From contig NZ_JAFCMB010000010.1 of NCBI RefSeq assembly GCF_018130145.1, positions 1 through 64,000 of the forward strand: a DNA stretch of 64,000 nucleotides, written 5' to 3'. Shown in pieces: positions 36,082 through 44,840 of this stretch. The stretch is from Bradyrhizobium sp. AUGA SZCCT0176 (lineage in GTDB: Bacteria > Pseudomonadota > Alphaproteobacteria > Rhizobiales > Xanthobacteraceae). The notes beneath the pieces were generated by a model. It had not been told where the DNA came from and made no database searches. It was given only the letters and a program-made list of their open reading frames with translations. The translations under genes were made by a program, and so were the position numbers. Each line of letters opens with the position of its first letter. Within the stretch, counting starts at the first letter, position 1.

Positions 36082-37011
36082 CTATGCGCCTTCCTTGCGC
36101 CGCCAGGGAAATAGATTGGCCGGGAAGTCCGCCGCGGGCTTGCGCTCGCGCGGCGCGCGGGGTGGAAGCGGCTGAGGATTGAGTTCCGGTTCAATGGTTT
36201 CCCGGTAGAGATGCCAGGTGGCGTGGCCAAGCAGTGGAATGACGACGGCAAGGCCAAGGAAGAACGGCAGCGTTCCTGCAACCAGCAGCACCGCCACGAT
36301 CAAACCCCAGACCGCCATCGGCACGGGATTTCGTGCGACCGCGCGCAGGGACGTCACCATCGCGTCGCCGGCGCCGGCGTGACGATCGAGCATCAACGGG
36401 AACGATACGACGCTGATGCAGAGCGCAACGATGGCGAACAGGAAGCCGACGCCACAGCCGACCACGATCAGCCACCAGCCTTGCGGCGTCGTCAGCACGC
36501 GCGTCGCGAAATCCCGCATGCCGGTCGCGCCTTCATAACCGAACGCCGCGATGTAGATCGCCTGCGCGGTGGCTACCCAGGTCACAAACAATGCCAGCAG
36601 GAGGACGCCGAGCCCGAGCATGGCGCCGAACGAGGGCGAGCGCAGCACCTGGAGCGCATCCCACGCAGACGCCTGTGCGCCAGTCTCACGACGGCGGCTC
36701 ATCTCATACAGGCCCAGTGCAGCGAAGGGGCCGAGCAGGGCGAAGCCTGCGGCCAGCGGAAACAACAGCGGCAACACCGAGTAACCGAGCACCGTGCGCG
36801 CCAGCACCAATCCGAGCACGGGATAGATCACGCACAGGACAATGGCGTGACTTGGAACGGCCTTGAAATCCTCCCAGCCGAGCTGCAAGGCCCGGTGCAA
36901 ATCGGAAAGGTCGATGGTTCGGATCACTGGCGCTTTCGCGGTTTCCTGTCCGCTCTGCGTCAGAGATGTGACATTGCCTTGATATGAGGTGCCTTGAATT
37001 GGAGTCGCCAT
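36082..37011 (-). CDS. DUF2189 membrane protein
   Basis: 309-aa integral membrane protein with about six TM segments, including VLCVIYPVLGLVLARTVLGY, LLFPLAAGFALLGPFAALGL, MLGLGVLLLALFVTWVATAQ and VWGLIVAVLLVAGTLPFFLG. The conserved LGPFAALGLYEMSRRRE motif is characteristic of DUF2189, whose role is unknown. The C-terminus is a Pro/Arg-rich cytosolic tail. ATG 37011 starts MATPIQGTS; an upstream start at 37074 would add non-conserved residues. Confidence 0.85.
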   Translation of the reverse strand: MATPIQGTSYQGNVTSLTQSGQETAKAPVIRTIDLSDLHRALQLGWEDFKAVPSHAIVLCVIYPVLGLVLARTVLGYSVLPLLFPLAAGFALLGPFAALGLYEMSRRRETGAQASAWDALQVLRSPSFGAMLGLGVLLLALFVTWVATAQAIYIAAFGYEGATGMRDFATRVLTTPQGWWLIVVGCGVGFLFAIVALCISVVSFPLMLDRHAGAGDAMVTSLRAVARNPVPMAVWGLIVAVLLVAGTLPFFLGLAVVIPLLGHATWHLYRETIEPELNPQPLPPRAPRERKPAADFPANLFPWRRKEGA

Positions 37012-37303
37012 GGTCGTCTCCCTTTGGCGGCCGCATTTTGCGCTCGCTGGAGGGCGCAAACGTGCCGTTTCCAAACATGATCACGATCAGGCCAGACGCG
37101 AAGACAGGGAAGAATAACAGGCCATGCCGCGAACTGAGCCAGCAGCGTACCCCCAAACCGGGACAATAGCACTCACGCTTCGGTGAATGTTTCATTGGCA
37201 AGCCACAATTCGCTGGCTAAACTACAAGGCGAGCCCGGCCTGGTGCTGCCGGTCAAACAGTGCCGCTAGCGACATACCTATTCAATTCCACTGGGAGCCA
37301 ACG

Positions 37304-37678
37304 ATGAGCATTTTCGGAAAAATCATGGGCGCGATTTTCGGTACGAAGGCAGACGCGGCGCCAGCTTCCGGCGGAGCGGCTGCAGGCGGAGCTGCCGCCG
37401 GCGGATCCGCAGCACCGGCGGCAACGATCGATGTTGCTCCGATCCTGGACAAGGCCGTGGCTGACAAGGGCGAGAAGCTGGCGTGGCGCACCTCGATCGT
37501 CGATCTGATGAAGGCGCTCGACATCGATTCGAGCTTCACGGCGCGCAAGGAACTCGCCAAGGAACTCGGCTATACCGGCGACAGCAATGATTCGGCGAGC
37601 ATGAACATCTGGCTGCACAAGCAGGTGATGACCAAGTTAGCCGCAAATGGCGGCAAGCTGCCGCCGGAAATTCACTGA
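37304..37678 (+). CDS. DUF3597-family protein
   Basis: 124 aa. Starts MSIFGKIMGAIFGTKADA, followed by a Gly/Ala-rich linker and a helical C-terminal domain with LDKAVADKGEKLAWRTSIVD, LMKALDIDSSFTARKELAKE and LGYTGDSNDSASMNIWLHKQ. This is the DUF3597 pattern, related to LysM-adjacent small proteins of unknown function. A rho-independent terminator follows at 37704-37731. Confidence 0.88.
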   Translation: MSIFGKIMGAIFGTKADAAPASGGAAAGGAAAGGSAAPAATIDVAPILDKAVADKGEKLAWRTSIVDLMKALDIDSSFTARKELAKELGYTGDSNDSASMNIWLHKQVMTKLAANGGKLPPEIH

Positions 37679-37703
37679 CGCTTTCGTTCTGATCAACAGG
37701 CAA

Positions 37704-37731
37704 AAGGCCCGCGGTGACGCGGGCCTTCTTT
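37704..37731 (+). terminator. Rho-independent terminator after the DUF3597 gene
   Basis: AAGGCCCGCG-GTGA-CGCGGGCCTT stem followed by a TCTTTCTTTT run. Classic stem plus T-rich tail, 25 nt after the stop codon. Confidence 0.85.
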
Positions 37732-37759
37732 CTTTTGGGATGCGCGCGAGAACGATCGT

Positions 37760-37924
37760 TCAGGGATACGGCCGGCGCCCGGTGTAGCGCGGGGCGGAGT
37801 TAGCAAGGTCGGCGCGGCTGATGCCGATGTCGCGGAGCATACGCTCGTCAAGCCGGCTGATGCTTGTGAGTTCGGAGCGGTAGCGGGCGTATCGCCTGAT
37901 GGCGGCAATCAGAGAGATCAACAT
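37760..37924 (-). CDS. DUF1127 small protein (54 aa)
   Basis: 54-aa protein MLISLIAAIRRYARYRSELT... with core ISRLDERMLRDIGISRADL and an arginine-rich C-terminus (APRYTGRRPYP). Paralogue of the 50-aa protein at 33677-33829. AGGAAAAG lies just before the ATG. Found by reading the minus strand. It is divergent from the FAH-family gene across 187 bp. Confidence 0.85.
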   Translation of the reverse strand: MLISLIAAIRRYARYRSELTSISRLDERMLRDIGISRADLANSAPRYTGRRPYP

Positions 37925-38111
37925 GGTCTTTTCCTATCGGGATGTGAGAGGCACCTTTGCGGTGCTGATGGCCGTTGGTCGCAAGCTGCGGCGACGCGGT
38001 TCACTGCAATGCAGCAAAGCGCAGGTGCCATGCAATTTGTGCGAAAACGCTGTAAAGACGGCGTTTGAACAGGAAACGCGGACCCAAGAAACGCGAACCA
38101 AGGAGACCATC

Positions 38112-38900
38112 ATGAACAGCCTCGACCGCAGGACCATTCTAACGACGGGAGCGCTCGCATTGGCGGGGGCGGCGGCAAGCGTTCCCGCCGCTGCGCAGGC
38201 CGGCCCGAAGTCGATGTTTCCGGTACCGGCGACGACCATTCCGATCGTCGGCGAGACCGACGTGTTTCAGGTCCGCCGCATCTACTGCATCGGGCGCAAC
38301 TACGCCGCGCATGCGCGTGAAATGGGGTCCGACCCGACCCGCGAACCGCCGTTTTTTTTCCAGAAGCCGACGGATGCAATCCAGAACGTCGCGGTCGGCA
38401 GTGTCGCCGATCATCCCTATCCCTCGCTGACCAAGAACTATCACTACGAGGTCGAACTGGTGGCAGCGCTCAAGTCGGGCGGCACCAACATCCCTGCGGA
38501 GAAGGCGCTCGATCACGTCTATGGCTATGCGCTCGGGCTCGACATGACCCGGCGCGATCTGCAGCGCGCGTTGGGCGACGAGAAGAAGCCCTGGGAGATC
38601 GGCAAGAGCTTTGACCGTTCTGCGGTGCTCGGCCCGATCCACCCCGCCGCCAAGACCGGCCATTTCACCAAGGGCGCAATCTCGCTGGCGCTGAACGGCG
38701 CCGTCAAGCAGAACTCCAACCTGCAGAACATGATCTGGAGTGTCGCCGAGCAGATCGCCAAATTGTCTGATGCCTTCGAGCTGAAGGCTGGCGACATCAT
38801 CTATTCCGGCACGCCGGAAAATGTCGGTCCGGTCGTGAAGGGTGATGTGCTGCTGTGCAAGCTCGAAGGGCTGCCGGATATGTCGATCAAGATTGTGTAG
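38112..38900 (+). CDS. Exported fumarylacetoacetate hydrolase-family protein (Tat signal)
   Basis: 262 aa. The N-terminus MNSLDRRTILTTGALALAGA has a twin-arginine motif and Ala-rich h-region ending VPAAAQA, so export by TatABC is likely. The enzyme part shows the FAH fold: RIYCIGRNYAAHAREMG, FFFQKPTDAI, the metal-binding HYEVELVAAL and GYALGLDMTRRDLQ, and DIIYSGTPENVGPV. FAH-type hydrolases and decarboxylases are normally cytoplasmic, so a periplasmic member is uncommon. The direct repeat GAAACGCGGACCCAA/GAAACGCGAACCAA precedes the start. Substrate unknown. Confidence 0.85.
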   Translation: MNSLDRRTILTTGALALAGAAASVPAAAQAGPKSMFPVPATTIPIVGETDVFQVRRIYCIGRNYAAHAREMGSDPTREPPFFFQKPTDAIQNVAVGSVADHPYPSLTKNYHYEVELVAALKSGGTNIPAEKALDHVYGYALGLDMTRRDLQRALGDEKKPWEIGKSFDRSAVLGPIHPAAKTGHFTKGAISLALNGAVKQNSNLQNMIWSVAEQIAKLSDAFELKAGDIIYSGTPENVGPVVKGDVLLCKLEGLPDMSIKIV

Positions 38901-38903
38901 ATG

Positions 38904-39027
38904 TTGTCGTCCCGGCGAAGGCCGGGACCCATACGCCGCAGCTTCTCGATTTTGATAGGTTGTGGTTGATACCTTTCGCGATAAGGACGGCCGGTGGTTA
39001 TGCGTCCTGGCGTTCGCCGGGACGACA
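38904..39027. repeat. Dispersed inverted repeat (GTCGTCCCGGCGAAGGCCGG type)
   Basis: Left end TTGTCGTCCCGGCGAAGGCC and right end GGCGTTCGCCGGGACGAC are inverted. It sits between the convergent FAH and GNAT genes and may stop transcription from both sides. Confidence 0.8.
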
Positions 39028-39032
39028 AGGGA

Positions 39033-39302
39033 TTACCCCGTCAAATCGGCGAACTGCGGATTCTTGTGCAGATAGTCGACAACAAAACCGCAGCCGGCGA
39101 TCACCTTGTGGCCGTCGGCGCGGATCAATTCCAGCGCACCCTTGACCAGTTCGGAGGCAATGCCGCGGCCGCGCAGCGCCCTCGGAGTTTCGGTATGGGT
39201 GATGATAACAGCCGACGGGGTCAGCCGATAATTCGCAAACGCTACCGCACCCTCAACATCGAGTTCGAAGCGGTTTTGGGCTTTGTTGTCGCGGACGGCC
39301 AT
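39033..39302 (-). CDS. Small GNAT-family N-acetyltransferase
   Basis: 89-aa minimal GNAT of the NATD1/YjdJ type. It holds the acetyl-CoA loop PRALRGRGIASELVKGALEL, preceded by the beta-strand NYRLTPSAVIITHTETP, and ends with CGFVVDYLHKNPQF. The usual N-terminal helices of full GNATs are absent, which is normal for this subfamily. Target unknown. Confidence 0.85.
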   Translation of the reverse strand: MAVRDNKAQNRFELDVEGAVAFANYRLTPSAVIITHTETPRALRGRGIASELVKGALELIRADGHKVIAGCGFVVDYLHKNPQFADLTG

Positions 39303-39400
39303 CGAGGGGTTCCCATGCGGTTCACCTCAATCATCTAGGCATGTGAACCCCGTGATGCAAACGAGCGACCAACGGGAAAATCGCTTGCCGGGGTGACAAC

Positions 39401-40345
39401 ATGCGAATTTTGACCTGCCTGACCGTTTCGCTGCTGGGCGCATCCCTGACGTTCGCGCAACCGCCTGCCGCATCCGCCGAAGGCGACCGGAACTGGCAGG
39501 CCTGCACCGGCACGACGAGCGCGCCGAATGAGAGGGTGACGGCCTGCAGCGTCGTGATCGATGGCAAGACCGAGACCGGCAAGAGGCTCGCCGGCGCCTA
39601 TTGCAACCGCGGCCATGGCTTTACCGAGAAGCGTGAGCTCGACGCCGCCATGGCCGATCTCAATGAGGCGATCAAGCTCGATCCGGACTATGCCTGTGCC
39701 TATTCCAATCGCGGACGGGTCTATGCCTTCAAGCGCGATCTCGATCACGCCATGGCAGACTATGACGCGGCGCTCCGCATCGATCCGACCTTCGCCTTGG
39801 CCTACAACAACCGCGGCGACGCCTGGTTCGGCAAAGGCGACCTCGATCGCGCGCTGACCGACTTCGACGCCGCCATCAAACACAACCCGTCGCTCGCCAT
39901 CGCCTATGGCAATCGCGGCTATCTCCATCATCGCAAGCGCGACACGGCCCGTGCGATCGCCGACTACAGCGTGCAGTTCAAGCTGAAGCCGGACGTGCTG
40001 GCCTATATCAACCGCGGCAATGTCTACCGCGATACCGAGCAACTGGAGCGTGCCGCCGCCGATTACGGCGCGGCGGCGAAAATCGCACCGACCGATGCGC
40101 GGGGCTGGCGCAACCGCGGCATGATCCGGCTGTACCAGGGCGATACCAAGCGCGGCATTGCCGATTACGACAAGGCGTTGCAATACGATCCGGCCGACGC
40201 CTATTCCTGGAATAACCGCGGCCAGGCCAAGATGCGGCTGGGCAACAAGGCGGGAGCGATTGCGGATTTCCGCAAAGCCCTGGAGATCAAGCCCAGCCTG
40301 CGCACGGCCCGTGAAGGCCTGCAGCAACTTGGCGCAGTCCAATAG
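39401..40345 (+). CDS. Tetratricopeptide-repeat exported protein
   Basis: 314 aa with signal peptide (MRILTCLTVSLLGASLTFAQ, cut near ASA-EG) and about seven TPR units spaced 34 residues, e.g. AYSNRGRVYAFKRDLDHAMA, AYNNRGDAWFGKGDLDRALT and SWNNRGQAKMRLGNKAGAIA. The region before the first repeat (residues 25-65) has two Cys that may pair in the periplasm. Scaffold function for protein interaction; partner unknown. Confidence 0.85.
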   Translation: MRILTCLTVSLLGASLTFAQPPAASAEGDRNWQACTGTTSAPNERVTACSVVIDGKTETGKRLAGAYCNRGHGFTEKRELDAAMADLNEAIKLDPDYACAYSNRGRVYAFKRDLDHAMADYDAALRIDPTFALAYNNRGDAWFGKGDLDRALTDFDAAIKHNPSLAIAYGNRGYLHHRKRDTARAIADYSVQFKLKPDVLAYINRGNVYRDTEQLERAAADYGAAAKIAPTDARGWRNRGMIRLYQGDTKRGIADYDKALQYDPADAYSWNNRGQAKMRLGNKAGAIADFRKALEIKPSLRTAREGLQQLGAVQ

Positions 40346-40489
40346 ATGGTTCGTGGTCTTGCAACCGGTTAGGGTGTACCTACGTCTTTTGCAAGACATA
40401 CGCCCCGATGCGGCCGGATGTGGTTCGAGATCGGAAATGTCAGGTATGGCCGGCCGCTGACGTATGCCTCTTTTCAATGGGAGGTTTAC

Positions 40490-40894
40490 ATGTCGGACTT
40501 TCGTTTCTTCAGTAAGCATCGATCGTGGGAGGACTGGTTCGGCATGCTGCTTGGCGTGTTGATCGTGGTGTCGCCCTGGTTTCCCCTGCAGCCGGCCAAC
40601 GAGGTCATGACCGCCGATCGCAGCACCATGATCCTCAACACGTTCGTGGTCGGCATGCTGGTATTCGGCCTCGCCCAGCTGGAATATGTCGCATTGCAGC
40701 GCTGGGAGGAGGTGGCGGAGATCGTCCTCGGACTCTGGCTGATCGCTTCACCGTGGATTTTCGGCTATTCCGGCGACGCGTTTCTACCGGCCTGGCACGC
40801 GATACTCGGCGCAATCGTGGCTCTGCTCGGCGCGCTTCAGCTGTGGCAGGATTGGCGCCTGAGCGACCAGGAACTCGCCAACCATCCGCAGTAA
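40490..40894 (+). CDS. SPW-repeat membrane protein
   Basis: 134 aa with four TM helices and two SPW motifs, VSPWFPLQPAN and ASPWIFGYSGD, the signature of the SPW family. GGGAGGTTTAC precedes the ATG. Function unknown. A perfect 12-bp-arm hairpin follows at 40903-40935. Confidence 0.85.
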   Translation: MSDFRFFSKHRSWEDWFGMLLGVLIVVSPWFPLQPANEVMTADRSTMILNTFVVGMLVFGLAQLEYVALQRWEEVAEIVLGLWLIASPWIFGYSGDAFLPAWHAILGAIVALLGALQLWQDWRLSDQELANHPQ

Positions 40895-40902
40895 ATCTTG
40901 CC

Positions 40903-40935
40903 ACGGACCTGCCGGTCTGTGAGCGGCAGGTCCGT
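40903..40935. terminator. Perfect 12-bp-arm hairpin after the SPW gene
   Basis: ACGGACCTGCCG (40903-40914) and CGGCAGGTCCGT (40924-40935) with a 9-nt loop. It lies between the SPW gene and the convergent 43-aa zinc-ribbon gene. A short T-rich tail (TGGTCTTC) follows. Confidence 0.6.
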
Positions 40936-41007
40936 TGGTCTTCGGCGAGGTGGGGCGGCCAGTAACTGCCGGATCGGCCCACGGCTCCGGTTCAGGAAAT
41001 CGGGAGG

Positions 41008-41139
41008 TCAGCGCACGCCGGTCCCCTTGCAGCGCTGGCATTTCACGACGTTGTCGCCCTTCTTCACCAGGCCCTTGCCCTCGCAATTCTTGCATTTCTG
41101 CTTCTTTTTGATGTTCGGGCCTTTTTCATTGGCCATCAT
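41008..41139 (-). CDS. 43-aa DnaJ-like zinc-ribbon protein
   Basis: Very short protein MMANEKGPNIKKKQ followed by two CxxCxGxG units, KCKNCEGKG and KCQRCKGTG, 18 residues apart. Together they would bind one Zn ion, like half of the DnaJ zinc-finger domain. A lysine-rich N-terminus suggests RNA or protein binding. GGGAG lies 4 nt before the ATG pair. It is hidden inside a long shadow frame, so automatic length-based calling would miss it. Confidence 0.8.
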   Translation of the reverse strand: MMANEKGPNIKKKQKCKNCEGKGLVKKGDNVVKCQRCKGTGVR

Positions 41140-41349
41140 GATCTCCCAGCGGCGTTTTTGGCTGGGGGCACCATGAGCCAGCCCTTGAGCCGCGTCTATA
41201 ACCACGCAGCCTGAACCAGCATCGGGACGCCTGGACGCGCTGGCAGAGGCCGGGCTTTCTGCTAACGTCCGGCCGGGGACGTTCAGATCAGGTTTGAGAA
41301 GCGTAACGATGATGATTTTGCTTGGCTTGTGCAGTGCGGCGGTGCCGAC

Positions 41350-43014
41350 ATGACGGGAACCGCAACCGCAGCCGCAACCGCAACCGCAACCACAGCCGCG
41401 CCGCGCGGAGGCCTGGCACGGATGTCGAACCGGGTGATGAATCTGGCGCATCTGGTGACCCAGAACGCCCGCCGCCATGGCGATCGCACCGGCTTTATCT
41501 ACGGCGACCGGACCTGGACCTGGCGCGAGATCGACCGCGCCGTCTCGGCGCTGGCGGCGGCGCTTGCCGAACGCGGCCTCGCCAAGGGCGACCGGCTGCT
41601 GGTGCATTCCAAAAATTGCGACGAGATGTTCTGGTCGATGTTCGCCGCGTTCCGGCTCGGCGTGGTCTGGGTGCCGACCAATTTCCGCCTGATGCCGGAC
41701 GAGGTCGCCTATCTCGCCACCGCCTCCGGCGCCAAGGGGTTTTTGTGCCACGGCGATTTCCCGGAGCATGCCGCCGCGGCCGCCAACCCGGCGCTGGAGT
41801 TCATCTGGCGGATCGGCGAGGGCGCCTTTGGCGAGAAGTCGGTGAGCGCCGCCATTGCGGCGCATGCGGGCGAGAGTTTTGCCAATGCCGCGGTCGACTA
41901 CAACGACCCCTGCTGGTTCTTCTTCACCTCCGGCACGACGGGACGGTCCAAGGCGGCGGTGCTGACCCACGGCCAAATGGCCTTTGTGGTCACCAACCAT
42001 CTCGCCGACCTGATGCCCGGCACCACCGAGCAGGACGCCTCGCTGGTGGTGGCGCCGTTGTCGCATGGCGCCGGCGTGCACCAGTTGGTGCAGGCCGCGC
42101 GCGGGGTGCCGACCATCCTGCTGCCGTCGGAAAAATTCGACATCAACGAGGCGTTCCGGCTGATCGAGGCGCATCGCGTCAGCAACATTTTTACGGTGCC
42201 GACCATTTTGAAAATGATGGTCGAGCATCCCGCGGTCGACCGCTACGACCATTCCTCGCTCCGCTTCATCATCTATGCGGGGGCGCCGATGTACCGCGAG
42301 GACCAGAAGGCCGCGCTGAACAAGTTGGGCAAGGTTCTGGTGCAGTATTTCGGGCTCGGCGAAGTCACCGGCAACATCACGGTCATGCCGGCCAATCTGC
42401 ATGATCCCGAGGATAGCCCGCATGCGCGGATCGGCACCTGCGGCTTCGAGCGCACCGGCATGCAGGTCTCGATCCAGGGCGATGACGGGCGCGAACTTAA
42501 AGCTTTCGAGACCGGCGAGATCTGCGTGATCGGCCCCGCCGTGTTCGCCGGCTATTACGACAACCCCGATGCCAACGCGAAGGCGTTTCGCGACGGCTGG
42601 TTCCGCACCGGCGATCTTGGCCATATGGACGAGGAAGGTTTTGTCTACATCACCGGCCGCGCCTCCGACATGTACATCTCGGGCGGCTCCAACATCTATC
42701 CGCGCGAGGTCGAGGAGAAGATTTTGACCCATCCCGGGATCGGCGAGGTCGCCGTGCTTGGGGTGCCCGACCCGTTCTGGGGCGAGGTAGGCGTTGCCGT
42801 CTGCGTCCCGCGCGAGGGCGCCGCTGCGGTGAGCGAGGCGGAACTGGCCGCGTTCCTGTCGCCGAAGGTGCCGCGCTACAAGATGCCGAAGCGGTTTTTC
42901 TTCTGGGAGGCGCTGCCGAAGTCCGGCTACGGCAAGATTCCCAAGCGGCTGGTGCGCGACGAACTCGAGGCGCGCGGGCTGCTCGACCTTACCAGGGAAG
43001 ACGCGCCACGATGA
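41350..43014 (+). CDS. Fatty-acid/acyl-CoA ligase (AMP-binding)
   Basis: About 554-aa AMP-forming ligase. The AMP-binding P-loop is WFFFTSGTTGRSKAAVLTH; later motifs YFGLGEVTGN, WFRTGDLGHMDEEGFVYITG and the C-terminal lid GKIPKRLVRDEL with its catalytic Lys are all present. The N-terminus holds a hexanucleotide-repeat-coded Thr/Ala run. ATG at 41350 or 41422 (MSNRVMNLAH) are both possible; 41422 matches the family start better but has a poor ribosome site. The stop overlaps the next ATG by 4 nt (ATGA). Confidence 0.92.
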   Translation: MTGTATAAATATATTAAPRGGLARMSNRVMNLAHLVTQNARRHGDRTGFIYGDRTWTWREIDRAVSALAAALAERGLAKGDRLLVHSKNCDEMFWSMFAAFRLGVVWVPTNFRLMPDEVAYLATASGAKGFLCHGDFPEHAAAAANPALEFIWRIGEGAFGEKSVSAAIAAHAGESFANAAVDYNDPCWFFFTSGTTGRSKAAVLTHGQMAFVVTNHLADLMPGTTEQDASLVVAPLSHGAGVHQLVQAARGVPTILLPSEKFDINEAFRLIEAHRVSNIFTVPTILKMMVEHPAVDRYDHSSLRFIIYAGAPMYREDQKAALNKLGKVLVQYFGLGEVTGNITVMPANLHDPEDSPHARIGTCGFERTGMQVSIQGDDGRELKAFETGEICVIGPAVFAGYYDNPDANAKAFRDGWFRTGDLGHMDEEGFVYITGRASDMYISGGSNIYPREVEEKILTHPGIGEVAVLGVPDPFWGEVGVAVCVPREGAAAVSEAELAAFLSPKVPRYKMPKRFFFWEALPKSGYGKIPKRLVRDELEARGLLDLTREDAPR

Positions 43015-43907
43015 CGGCGGCGAAGGCAAATCGGCCGGCGCCCGAGGCGATGCGAAGCATCGTCCAGCCTGGTCCTCCGAACCCTGAACGCATCCAGTGG
43101 GTCGAGGCGCGCGGCCGCGCCTTCTCGTTCACGCTCGAGGCCGGCCTGCCGCTGCTGGAAGCCGCGCGCCGCGGCTTTGCCGAGGCCGGATTTGCCGGCG
43201 GCGTGCTGAGCATGCGGGGCGGGGCGCTCGGGCCGTTTGCCTATGTGATGCCGGCGCTGTCGAAGACCGGCGCCAATGCCGCGTTCTACAGCGACACCTT
43301 CCGGTCCGAAGGCGTCACGCAGCTGAAGTTCGCGGCGATGACTCTTGGCGAGCGCGACGGCGCGCCGTTCTTCCACTGCCACGGCCTGTGGACCGAGACC
43401 GATGGCGACCTGCATGGCGGCCATATCCTGCCCGAGGAGAGTATCGTCGCCGAGCCGTTCGCGGTGGAAGCGTTCGGGATCGATGGCGCTGTCTTTACCG
43501 CCGAGGTGGATAGCGAGACCAATTTCAAATTGTTCGGGCCGGTGCCGCGCGAGGCGACTGGTGCCGACACCACGAGCCGGGCCTTTGCGCTGCGCTTGCG
43601 GCCGAACCAGGATTTCGCGTGCGCGCTGGAAGCCTTTTGCCGGCAGCACGGAATCTTTCACGCTCGCATTCATGGCGGGGTCGGCAGCACGATCGGCGCG
43701 CAGTTCACCGATGGCCGATCCGTCGTACCGTTCGCGACCGAGCTTGCGATCCGTTCGGGCACCATCGCGTCAACCGCCGACGGTACGCTGGAGGCGACGC
43801 TTGATATCGCGCTGGTGGATTATCTCGGCGGCATCGCCGAAGGCCGGCTGATGCGCGGCGACAATCCGGTGTTGATGACAATGGAGCTGGTGCTCGAAGT
43901 GCTCTGA
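43011..43907 (+). CDS. Tandem DUF296/PPC-domain protein
   Basis: 298 aa with two copies of the PPC/DUF296 fold. The first has the metal-binding pattern FFHCHGLWTETDGDLHGGHI (about residues 120-140), the second has ARIHGGVGSTIGAQFTDGRS without a full His cluster. Such domains occur in proteins that bind DNA minor groove in plants, and as stand-alone putative metalloenzymes in bacteria. ATGA overlap with the acyl-CoA ligase strongly suggests a shared pathway. Confidence 0.82.
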   Translation: MTAAKANRPAPEAMRSIVQPGPPNPERIQWVEARGRAFSFTLEAGLPLLEAARRGFAEAGFAGGVLSMRGGALGPFAYVMPALSKTGANAAFYSDTFRSEGVTQLKFAAMTLGERDGAPFFHCHGLWTETDGDLHGGHILPEESIVAEPFAVEAFGIDGAVFTAEVDSETNFKLFGPVPREATGADTTSRAFALRLRPNQDFACALEAFCRQHGIFHARIHGGVGSTIGAQFTDGRSVVPFATELAIRSGTIASTADGTLEATLDIALVDYLGGIAEGRLMRGDNPVLMTMELVLEVL

Positions 43908-43912
43908 TCAGC

Positions 43913-43941
43913 GTGGGAAGGCTGGTAATCCAGCCTCCCAC
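43913..43941. terminator. Bidirectional hairpin between convergent genes
   Basis: GTGGGAAGGCTGG and CCAGCCTCCCAC pair over a TAAT loop with one bulged base. It lies between the DUF296 stop and the stop of the small exported gene on the opposite strand. Confidence 0.6.
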
Positions 43942-43952
43942 CTGAACGACGT

Positions 43953-44210
43953 TTAGTAGCAGACCAGCTGGCGCTTGGCGACGTAGCCGATGCCGGGGAC
44001 GAACGCGGTGCGACGCGCGTAGTAGCAATCGCTGGCGTAGCCGGTGTCGCCGATCAGGCCGATCGACAATCCGCCACCCCACCAGCCGTGGCTGTGGTGG
44101 TGGCCACCGCCGACAACGCCGGGCTTGATGATGGTGAGGGCACTGGCCGGGGAGGCTGCGGACACGGCAAGCGCGGCGGCAGCGGCAGCGATGAGTACGA
44201 ACTTCTTCAT
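43953..44210 (-). CDS. Small exported His/Gly-rich protein
   Basis: 85 aa. A clear signal peptide MKKFVLIAAAAAALAVSAAS is cut near ASA-LT. The mature part has GGGHHHSHGWWGGG and two Cys (SDCYYARR and LVCY). The histidine cluster could bind metal. Family not identified. AGGAAGTGTC precedes the ATG. Confidence 0.8.
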   Translation of the reverse strand: MKKFVLIAAAAAALAVSAASPASALTIIKPGVVGGGHHHSHGWWGGGLSIGLIGDTGYASDCYYARRTAFVPGIGYVAKRQLVCY

Positions 44211-44492
44211 GACACTTCCTCTGTTGGCCCGGCGCGATTGTCGCGTGGGCGTTTTCACAACGGCCGCTCGCTGGATTGCTGGCGTCCTGTTTGCGGGAGG
44301 TTGGTGGCGGGAAAAGTTCCATGGGTTCACGGAGCAATCGGCATCATGTGTGAGTTGGATCACGGACGAGATCGAACGTTGTGGGTTTGTCCTGAACCTT
44401 TTTGCTGGGTGAGAGATGCAGATGGCGTGCATCTCGTGCGCGAGGTTCTGATTCACATTTCAAACAGAGACGATCATTCAGATATATGTTGC

Positions 44493-44612
44493 TGTCGTCC
44501 CGGCGAAGGCCGGGACCCATACCGCGTGATCTCTCAATAGTGGCTCGATAGCAGAGACCTTCCGCAAAACTACTCCCTGGGGTTATGGGTCCCGGCCTTC
44601 GCCGGGACGACG
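44493..44612. repeat. Dispersed inverted repeat (GTCGTCCCGGCGAAGGCCGG type)
   Basis: GTCGTCCCGGCGAAGGCCGG at the left is exactly mirrored by CCGGCCTTCGCCGGGACGAC at the right, the most perfect copy in the window, with an unrelated inner segment. First block of the 44.2-45.3 kb mosaic. Confidence 0.85.
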
Positions 44613-44624
44613 CGGGAATAGCTT

Positions 44625-44840
44625 CGCATTCTCGCGGCACATTGCGCCCGAGGCTTGCTCGAAATCTTCCGCCCCCAGAATTCAGAGGGCGCAGGGAATG
44701 CCGGATGCGCGCTGCACCCGCGGTCTCGTGTGCGAATAGTGCAAAGAAAGCTGCACACGAGCATACAGGGCAGCGGAGAACATCCGACATTCCCTGCGCA
44801 ATGGCTTTACGGCTTATAACGCGCTCTCCCCGGTGAGACG
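44625..44840 (-). repeat. Long dispersed repeat, copy 2 (inverted)
   Basis: Reverse complement of this segment matches 28-235 block for block, with substitutions and small indels. The segment 44841-45150 that follows contains no gene and has further repeat-like text (about 45040-45140, an AT-rich GGAAATATTTTTGATTTTCG block with TTGACA). Confidence 0.78.

Noticed and set aside
41008..43029. 673-codon minus-strand frame opposite the acyl-CoA ligase
   Set aside because: Only its last 43 codons are a real gene (zinc-ribbon protein); the rest is antisense to the ligase.
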